A stretch of 64,000 nucleotides of DNA. It comes from Idiomarina xiamenensis 10-D-4. GTDB lineage: Bacteria; Pseudomonadota; Gammaproteobacteria; Enterobacterales; Alteromonadaceae. Below are positions 1 through 5,847 of this stretch, one piece after another; the first letter of the stretch is position 1; each line of letters begins with the position of its first letter. The stretch spans positions 124,001 through 188,000 of the forward strand of contig NZ_AMRG01000001.1 of NCBI RefSeq assembly GCF_000299895.1, read 5' to 3'. The notes under the pieces are model-generated. The model did no database searches. It saw nothing but the letters and a program-made list of their open reading frames with translations, and was not told where the DNA came from. The position numbers and the translations under genes are program-made.

Positions 1-2
1 AT

Positions 3-1352
3 TTTGTCGCTGCGGTGGGGCTGGCCGGTGCCGCTGGGCCGCTGATCATTACCTTATTTTCGTTTATTTTGGTGCTCTATTTAGTGCTGGCATGGCGTCG
101 CGGCGCGCAACATATTCGCCTGAGTAAAGTAAAAACGCTAAATAGCTCCAGTGCGACCAGCTTAGCCAAAATTATCGCGCTATCGATTGTGTTCCCGGTG
201 GTGATTGGCGTGTTGTATAACTGGCTAGTCAATAACGAACAGCGGTTGATGGCTGATATCGAGGCATTGTTTGCACAAGCGTCGAGTTTTAGTGCTTGGC
301 CGTTATTGATTTTTTTGATCATGTTGATGTTTATCAGCATGGCGTTAATTGCAGTGTTGGTAAAGCAGCGTGGGGCATTGATTCAAACCAATACCGAAGT
401 TGCTGAATATCGTGAAAATCTGCAAGAGTCGGTACATCCAAACGAAATCTTTATCAATATTGAAAATATCGTTTTGGCTAACCGTCGTTATAAAGAAGTG
501 CCCAACCGTACTTATATTGAGTTTAGTCCGCGTCTTAATGAACAAAGTCAGGGCAAAGGTGACTTTGCCGGCGAGCTGTTAATTGAAACGCAACCGGCGT
601 TGGCAAAAACCGAAGTCACGCCAAGCTTTTCATTAACTCGTTTATTAACCACGCTATTCGCGCAATTACTGATTGTGGCAGGAGCGGCAACGCTACTACT
701 GCTGACGTCACAATTGATTGATTTATGGCAAGTCGTCAGTGGCAATGATGTTGTGGCGATGCTGCAAGGCGCCAACGGCGCAGCATTTATGGGACAGCTT
801 AGTGATGTGGTGATGCCGGTGTTGGCCACCTTATTGTTATGTCTGTTGCTGCATGCGGGAGGACAAATTCTGGAGAACGCGGCGCATATCTTCTGGGCCG
901 AGCTACAGTTTAATTCGTTGCTCATGTATATGAAAACCGAGGGAACCTTTACCGAATCAAAAATTTCTACCGGTATGTCTATTCATGACTCAACGCGCAG
1001 CGAGAACGTCATTGTTAAATCGTCTATTACACCTTGGATAGTGAGTTCTCGTATTAATACCAGCACCTTTGCCGATAGCGGCCAGAACAATGTAGAAATG
1101 CCTCGCTATGTGATGTCGCTGCATAAAAACGAAGAAGAATTGAACATGATGGTCGATGAAATTCGCAGCTTCTTAAAAAACCGCGAAACCATCGCCGGTT
1201 TTAGTAACTCGCAAGATTTACGCAATGCTGAGAACATTTTGCGAGTGAATCAAGTATCGCGGCAAACAGACGACAAACAGCGCTTAACCGAGACCGAACA
1301 GGGCGCGGGCTATTTACGTCACCAACAAGATGACGACGAGCCCAAGGCTTAA
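3..1352 (+). CDS. Unrecognised multi-pass membrane protein (5' end outside window)
   Basis: I do not recognise this protein. The frame is open to the left edge of the window, so the 5' end is missing; the GTG at 15 is only the first start-like codon inside the window. About five hydrophobic segments are visible, counted from the GTG: roughly residues 5-26, 49-71, 94-116, 209-237 and 257-282. A polar stretch of about 90 residues lies between the third and fourth. The last 160 residues are hydrophilic, rich in Asn, Glu, Gln and Asp, and probably cytoplasmic. No enzyme or transporter motif stands out. It ends 116 bp before an S46 peptidase gene on the same strand, and nothing links the two functionally. 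Confidence 0.6.
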   Translation, partial: FVAAVGLAGAAGPLIITLFSFILVLYLVLAWRRGAQHIRLSKVKTLNSSSATSLAKIIALSIVFPVVIGVLYNWLVNNEQRLMADIEALFAQASSFSAWPLLIFLIMLMFISMALIAVLVKQRGALIQTNTEVAEYRENLQESVHPNEIFINIENIVLANRRYKEVPNRTYIEFSPRLNEQSQGKGDFAGELLIETQPALAKTEVTPSFSLTRLLTTLFAQLLIVAGAATLLLLTSQLIDLWQVVSGNDVVAMLQGANGAAFMGQLSDVVMPVLATLLLCLLLHAGGQILENAAHIFWAELQFNSLLMYMKTEGTFTESKISTGMSIHDSTRSENVIVKSSITPWIVSSRINTSTFADSGQNNVEMPRYVMSLHKNEEELNMMVDEIRSFLKNRETIAGFSNSQDLRNAENILRVNQVSRQTDDKQRLTETEQGAGYLRHQQDDDEPKA

Positions 1353-1377
1353 TACCTAGTTGATGCTGGTGGCGTCG

Positions 1378-1403
1378 ATTTGCAAATTCTTACATTTGCA
1401 AAT
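1378..1403. promoter_or_regulatory. Twin ATTTGCAAAT palindromes upstream of the S46 peptidase
   Basis: Two identical, perfect 10-bp palindromes (ATTTGCAAAT) occupy 1378-1387 and 1394-1403, 16 bp centre to centre, in the 116-bp gap before the peptidase gene. They look like a tandem operator for a dimeric regulator, but they could also fold on each other in RNA. No cognate regulator was identified in the window. Confidence 0.35.
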
Positions 1404-1468
1404 TGACGGCCATGGGCATTTGCTCAATGATGCGTTGTTAACTTATCTGCCTAAGGATAATTTCTATC

Positions 1469-3628
1469 ATGCTTAAAAGAACGCTATTAGCGCTGGCATT
1501 AGCCAGTTCGTTTGCCCATGCTGATGAAGGCATGTGGATGCCGCAGCAGTTACCCGACATTGCCGATAAATTGAAGGTCGCCGGTTTGCAGCTTGACCCC
1601 AATAATTTGACCGAGTTGACCGAGTTCCCCATGGGAGCGGTGGTGAGTTTGGGCGGTTGTTCTGCTTCTTTTGTTTCGCCAGAGGGTTTAGTGGTCACTA
1701 ACCACCATTGTGCCTATGGCAGTATTGCTTACAACTCGACCCCTGAAAATAATATCTTAGCGAATGGTTTCTTAGCCAAAAATCTCAGCGAGGAACTACC
1801 CGCAGCGCCAGGCTCACGTATTTTTGTTACGACCGATGTCCGCGACGTTAGCAGCGATGTTATCGATCAGGCCACCGCAGCGTTAAGCGGTCGCGAGCGG
1901 GTCAAGGCGATCGAGAATAACAGTAAACGCTTGGTCGCTGAGTGCGAGAGTGATGCGGGCTACCGTTGTGATGTCTCTAGCTTCTACGGCGGTTTGTCGT
2001 ATTATTTAATTAAGCAGTTAGAAATCAAAGACGTGCGTTTGGTGCATGCCCCTGCCGAGGGCGTTGGTAAGTTTGGTGGTGATACCGATAACTGGATGTG
2101 GCCACGCCATACCGGTGACTATTCGTTCTATCGTGCTTATGTAGGGCCTGACGGAGAGTCAGCCGAGTACAGCGAAGACAACGTACCTTACCAGCCTAAG
2201 TTTCATTTGAGCTTGGCGCAAGAGCCACTGCAAGAAGGAGACTTTGTCATGGCGCTGGGTTATCCAGGGCGTACCAACCGTCATCGCTTGCCTAGCGAGG
2301 TAGAAGATACCTTCACTTGGAGTTACCCCAATACGGTCAGCTATTATAAGCAGTCACTGGATATCATTGCCGAGCAAACCGCGAACAACAAAGATGCTGA
2401 ACTGAAATACGCCAGTCGTGTGGCGGGCTTGAACAATTACATGAAAAACCGTCAGGGTATGCTCGATAGTTATGCCGATAGCGACATGCTGGCACGTAAA
2501 CAAGCGGAACATAAAGCGTTGACAGCTTGGGTAAATAGCAACGATAAAAACCGCAATGCATACGCCGATAGCCTGCAACAAATTGAGTCGTTGCTGAAAG
2601 AGCGGCAACAACGAGAGCATCAAGATCATGCTTATACGTTAGCTAAACCACGTTTATTTGCTACTGCGCAAGCGTTGTATCGCCTAGCCGAAGAGCAGCA
2701 AAAACCGGATGCTGAACGTGAAGTTGGTTATCAAGCGCGTGACTTACCGCGGTTTGAGGCCTATGTGCGCGGTTTGGCGCGTAATTATGATAGCCAAGTC
2801 GAGGCGGCCTTAGATCGGCACTTTGTACGCCAGTATTTAAATAAGCCGGCGGCACAACAGCATAGTGAATTTAACAAGGCTATGGGACTGCGCGCCGATA
2901 TGAGCGACGCCGAACTGCGAGATGTCATTGATGCTTGGTACGCGAATAGCGTGTTTAGCGATGTCGACGCGCGCATGGCGTTGTTGCAAATGAGTCCGGC
3001 TGAGTTACAACAAAGCCAAGACCCGTTCATCAAAGCCGCAGCGGCACTCTATCCGCAAGCGATGGCTGAAGAAAAGCGTGAAGAAGAGTTGGCGGGTAAA
3101 ATCCAGCAAGCTTATGCCAACTATATGCGCGCCAAAATCGCTTACATGAATGAACAAGGTGAGGCGGTTTATCCAGACGCCAATAGCACCCTGCGAGTGA
3201 CTTATGGCAACGTTAAAGGCCGTGATCATGGCACCCACGACGGTACCGCTTGGACAGCCTTTACGACACTGCGCGGTATTCAGCAAAAAGCGACTGGTGA
3301 GGGTGAGTTTGACGCACCAGATGCGCAGTTAGAAGCGATTGCTGCGAAAAACTACGGCGACTATTTTGTGCCGTCGTTGAACTCGGTACCGGTTAACTTT
3401 TTGGCGACCCTCGATATTACCGGCGGTAATTCAGGTTCGGCAGTGCTAAACGGCAAAGGTGAACTGGTGGGACTGGCCTTTGACGGTACGTTAGACTCGA
3501 TCATTTCTGACTGGGACTTCAACGTCGACAATACCCGGTCGATTCAGCTCGATAGTCGCTACATGCTGTGGCAAATGAGTCAAGTAGACGGCGCCCAAAA
3601 CCTGTTAAAAGAGATGGGTGTCGAGTAA
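1469..3628 (+). CDS. S46 family dipeptidyl-peptidase, DPP7-like
   Basis: This 719-residue exported serine peptidase belongs to family S46 (DPP7/DPP11), which removes dipeptides from the N terminus of oligopeptides in the periplasm. Residues 1-18 form a signal peptide ending AHA. The catalytic His lies in TNHHC (His80), the Asp block is GGDTDNWMWPRHTGD (205-217, most likely Asp217), and the nucleophile is Ser655 in GGNSGS. The residue 18 positions after the Ser is Gly673, in FDG. In the known family a Gly here goes with hydrophobic P1 preference (DPP7), while Arg gives the acidic specificity of DPP11. An AAGGA-like ribosome site precedes the ATG. A strong terminator follows, separating it from the RiPP cluster. 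Confidence 0.9.
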   Translation: MLKRTLLALALASSFAHADEGMWMPQQLPDIADKLKVAGLQLDPNNLTELTEFPMGAVVSLGGCSASFVSPEGLVVTNHHCAYGSIAYNSTPENNILANGFLAKNLSEELPAAPGSRIFVTTDVRDVSSDVIDQATAALSGRERVKAIENNSKRLVAECESDAGYRCDVSSFYGGLSYYLIKQLEIKDVRLVHAPAEGVGKFGGDTDNWMWPRHTGDYSFYRAYVGPDGESAEYSEDNVPYQPKFHLSLAQEPLQEGDFVMALGYPGRTNRHRLPSEVEDTFTWSYPNTVSYYKQSLDIIAEQTANNKDAELKYASRVAGLNNYMKNRQGMLDSYADSDMLARKQAEHKALTAWVNSNDKNRNAYADSLQQIESLLKERQQREHQDHAYTLAKPRLFATAQALYRLAEEQQKPDAEREVGYQARDLPRFEAYVRGLARNYDSQVEAALDRHFVRQYLNKPAAQQHSEFNKAMGLRADMSDAELRDVIDAWYANSVFSDVDARMALLQMSPAELQQSQDPFIKAAAALYPQAMAEEKREEELAGKIQQAYANYMRAKIAYMNEQGEAVYPDANSTLRVTYGNVKGRDHGTHDGTAWTAFTTLRGIQQKATGEGEFDAPDAQLEAIAAKNYGDYFVPSLNSVPVNFLATLDITGGNSGSAVLNGKGELVGLAFDGTLDSIISDWDFNVDNTRSIQLDSRYMLWQMSQVDGAQNLLKEMGVE

Positions 3629-3657
3629 TTTTTTTAACGCTTAGTCGTTATTGTTAG

Positions 3658-3680
3658 AAGGGGCCTTGGGCCCCTTTTTT
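3658..3680 (+). terminator. Intrinsic terminator after the S46 peptidase
   Basis: An 8-bp stem (AAGGGGCC paired with GGCCCCTT) with a 3-nt loop is followed directly by a run of six T. It lies 30 bp after the peptidase stop codon. Confidence 0.9.
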
Positions 3681-3830
3681 ATTGGTCGTTTTAGCTACTC
3701 CAGACCTTCGCTAGCCCGCTTTTAGTGACCTAAATCCTCCTGTCTTAACGCTCATATCTCGATCTAATAGCACAGCTATCATATTCGTTATGACTGGTAA
3801 TTATTTCATAAAACTTTTAACTATTAACGT

Positions 3831-3859
3831 TTGACTAACAACTGACTAGTTGACATAGT
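3831..3859 (+). promoter_or_regulatory. Candidate sigma70 promoter of the RiPP precursor
   Basis: TTGACT (3831-3836), a 17-bp spacer and CATAGT (3854-3859) form a plausible -35/-10 pair. The implied untranslated leader is about 135 nt. The 373-bp gap 3629-4001 otherwise holds the upstream terminator, an AT-rich stretch and the two structured elements listed separately; no other gene is seen in it. A second TTGACA at 3850 has no good -10 partner. Confidence 0.4.
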
Positions 3860-3932
3860 GAGGTTGTTGCTGGCTGTTTTTTGAACCGCAGTACTGTCGG
3901 CAGCGGCCCGTATTTCCTGTTGTTGCGGGGTA

Positions 3933-3950
3933 AGCGAGCGATTGCTCGTT
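3933..3950 (+). other. Stem-loop in the precursor 5' leader
   Basis: AGCGAGC (3933-3939) pairs with GCTCGTT (3944-3950) across a GATT tetraloop, giving 7 bp with one G-T wobble. It lies just upstream of a 17-bp palindrome and about 50 nt before the precursor start, so it may stabilise the leader of a highly expressed transcript. Confidence 0.35.
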
Positions 3951-3954
3951 AGCC

Positions 3955-3971
3955 GATCTGCAGTGCAGATC
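3955..3971. promoter_or_regulatory. 17-bp perfect palindrome before the RiPP precursor
   Basis: GATCTGCA, one central base, then TGCAGATC: a perfect 8+1+8 dyad ending 30 bp before the precursor start codon. It could be a regulator operator. In RNA it could fold as a 6-bp stem with a 5-nt loop just before the A-rich ribosome-binding region. Confidence 0.4.
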
Positions 3972-4001
3972 TCATTAAATAAAAAAAATAGGAAGACGAT
4001 T

Positions 4002-4223
4002 ATGTTAACAGAGAACATTAACTTCGATGACTTGAACGTAGACGATGTGAACTTGGACGGTTTAGAAGTTGCGAATGTAAGCAACGCAATGGCTTTACCT
4101 GAAACCGGCGCATCAAGCGGCACCTCATCGTGCGGTTCTTGCTCTACCTGTGGTTCATCATCATGTTGCGGTAGTTGTGGTGGTGGCGATGTTTCAGTTC
4201 AACAAGAAATTAAAGCTAACTAA
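4002..4223 (+). CDS. Thiopeptide-type RiPP precursor peptide
   Basis: This 73-residue peptide has an acidic leader (residues 1-37: Asp/Asn/Leu/Val pattern, no Cys) ending LPETGA. A core at about 38-59 contains only Ser, Thr, Cys and Gly, with six Cys (44, 47, 50, 55, 56, 59), ten Ser and two Thr. A 14-residue tail from Gly60 (GGGDVSVQ onward) has no Cys. The acidic leader ending near GAS and a Cys/Ser core are the layout of thiazolylpeptide precursors. The start at 4002 is chosen over an in-frame upstream start at 3942 because AGGAAG sits 5-10 nt before it and the sequence gained upstream is basic and unlike a leader. It is the first gene of the cluster, and a hairpin follows it. Confidence 0.85.
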   Translation: MLTENINFDDLNVDDVNLDGLEVANVSNAMALPETGASSGTSSCGSCSTCGSSSCCGSCGGGDVSVQQEIKAN

Positions 4224-4239
4224 ATCATCGTTAAACTGC

Positions 4240-4273
4240 AAAGCGTACCCGTTGTTGGTTGTGGGTGCGCTTT
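4240..4273 (+). terminator. Hairpin between precursor and biosynthetic genes (attenuator or processing site)
   Basis: AAAGCGTACCC (4240-4250) pairs with GGGTGCGCTTT (4263-4273): 11 bp with one G-T wobble and a 12-nt loop. No T-run follows, so it is not a classical terminator. It may instead protect the 3' end of the precursor mRNA or partly stop transcription, giving more precursor than enzyme. Confidence 0.5.
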
Positions 4274-4294
4274 AACATGGGGAGTTGTTCACTA

Positions 4295-5032
4295 ATGCAG
4301 AATAATAAAGAACTCATTACCGTGTCATCAATAAGTAAATCATATGACGACAAGTACGCCCTGCATGATGTATCTCTGACGGTGGATAGTGGTCAAACGG
4401 TTGCGCTGATTGGGCCTAATGGGGCTGGTAAAACAACATTCATCGAAACGATTTTAAACCTGAAAAAACCTGAACAAGGGGCGGTTTCAGTTTTCGGTAT
4501 CGATATTCTTAAACACCGGAAAAAACACCTGCCTCGGGTTGGTGCACACCTGCAGGAGGTTCGCCTTTTTCCAAAGGTATCAGCCCGCGATTTTTTGCAT
4601 TTCTTTCAACAACTGTATCAAAAAACCGCTGACGTGAATGAAATCATCGAAGCGTTAGAGCTGACCGAGTTCGTCGATAAAAAAATCGGTCAGTTGTCAG
4701 GCGGCATGCGGCAGCGCGTATCACTGGCGTTGGCGTTGGTTAATGACCCCGATTTAGTGCTATTAGACGAACCGACGGTTGGCCTTGATCCGATTGCACG
4801 GCAAGAGTTTTGGCGCTTGATTCAGAAATTACAGGCCTCGGGCAAGACTATCCTGTTCACCACCCATTATATGGAAGAGGCGACCACATTAGCTGATCGC
4901 GTTGTCATGCTGCATCAAGGACGGGTTGTCTTTAATGGTGCGCCGCATGACGTCATTAGCAAAGCAGAAGAGATCGGCGGCAATCTCGATCAGGCTTACT
5001 CTCATTATGTACAGGCAGCTAACGGACAATAA
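4295..5032 (+). CDS. ABC-2 type transporter ATP-binding protein
   Basis: This 245-residue ATPase has Walker A (GPNGAGKTT), the LSGGMRQR signature, Walker B (LVLLDEPTVGLD) and a switch His in TTHYMEE. Its layout matches the CcmA/NodI-like ATPases that pair with ABC-2 permeases. The start at 4295 is preferred because GGAG lies 10 nt upstream; in-frame starts at 4259 and 4277 would run into the hairpin. The permease gene starts 2 bp after its stop. From its place next to the precursor I infer export of the product or self-immunity; the sequence does not say which. Confidence 0.85.
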   Translation: MQNNKELITVSSISKSYDDKYALHDVSLTVDSGQTVALIGPNGAGKTTFIETILNLKKPEQGAVSVFGIDILKHRKKHLPRVGAHLQEVRLFPKVSARDFLHFFQQLYQKTADVNEIIEALELTEFVDKKIGQLSGGMRQRVSLALALVNDPDLVLLDEPTVGLDPIARQEFWRLIQKLQASGKTILFTTHYMEEATTLADRVVMLHQGRVVFNGAPHDVISKAEEIGGNLDQAYSHYVQAANGQ

Positions 5033-5034
5033 TA

Positions 5035-5790
5035 ATGCTTTCAAAAAAATTTCGGGCTTATCTCGTTTTTGACTCTAAAGTCTATTTTCAAGAGCCGATG
5101 GTATTGTTCTTCGCGCTCATTTTTCCTGCGGCAATGTATTTAGCGTTTGGTATGTTGTTTGGTGATAGCACCTATGGCAGCGCTAGAAACAGTTATTACG
5201 ACGAATACACCGCGAGCTTTCTGGGTATCATTTTATTAAATACCGCGTTGTTTAACATCGCGCCATCGCTGGTGGTTTATAAAGAGTTGGGCTTCTTTAG
5301 ACGTTTGATGGTAACGCCGTTAAGCATTAACTCGATTGTTTTTTCTACCCTAGTTAAAGCCTTTATTATTTTCATCTTGGGCATGGTGGAAGTGTTCTTT
5401 CTGGGCTGGTTGATGTTTGACCGCATTATTCCTGAGTACCCGCTGCAAGTTATTTTCGGTTTAGCGATTTCGGCGTTCAGCTTGTTTGCCTTCGGCTTTA
5501 TGTTGGGCAGCTTGTTCAAGCGTTCAAATTCTGTGTTTTCTGCCAGCGTCTTAATTTTCCAACCGATGTTGTTCCTCTCTGGCGCCACGATACCACTGGA
5601 AACCTTTAATCAACTGTTCCTGATGATAGCGCAAGTCATCCCGATGTATCACGTGGTGGAGCTGTTACGCCTGTCTTGGTCAGGGCAGTTATACAGTGAG
5701 GCGGCCATCGTGCCGGTGGTGGTATCGGTGGTCATTGGTGTGATTTGTATTTTTGTTGCCAACCGCACTTTTGAAAAGTCAGCGGTGTAA
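5035..5790 (+). CDS. ABC-2 type transporter permease
   Basis: This 251-residue inner-membrane protein has about six hydrophobic segments and the central GFMLGSLFKRSNSV-type region followed by LFLSGATIPLE, typical of ABC-2 permeases. It follows its ATPase with a 2-bp gap, so the two are surely coexpressed and form one transporter. The role in the cluster (export of the modified peptide or immunity) is inferred from position only. Confidence 0.85.
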   Translation: MLSKKFRAYLVFDSKVYFQEPMVLFFALIFPAAMYLAFGMLFGDSTYGSARNSYYDEYTASFLGIILLNTALFNIAPSLVVYKELGFFRRLMVTPLSINSIVFSTLVKAFIIFILGMVEVFFLGWLMFDRIIPEYPLQVIFGLAISAFSLFAFGFMLGSLFKRSNSVFSASVLIFQPMLFLSGATIPLETFNQLFLMIAQVIPMYHVVELLRLSWSGQLYSEAAIVPVVVSVVIGVICIFVANRTFEKSAV

Positions 5791-5847
5791 ACAGCACCTG
5801 CTGTCAATGCGTCTTGAAAACGATTAAAAAAATAGGGACGACTGATT

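Noticed and set aside
3942..4001. In-frame upstream start that would extend the RiPP precursor by 20 residues
   Set aside because: The added stretch is basic, overlaps the leader hairpin and palindrome, and lacks a ribosome site, while 4002 has AGGAAG at good distance and begins a typical acidic leader.
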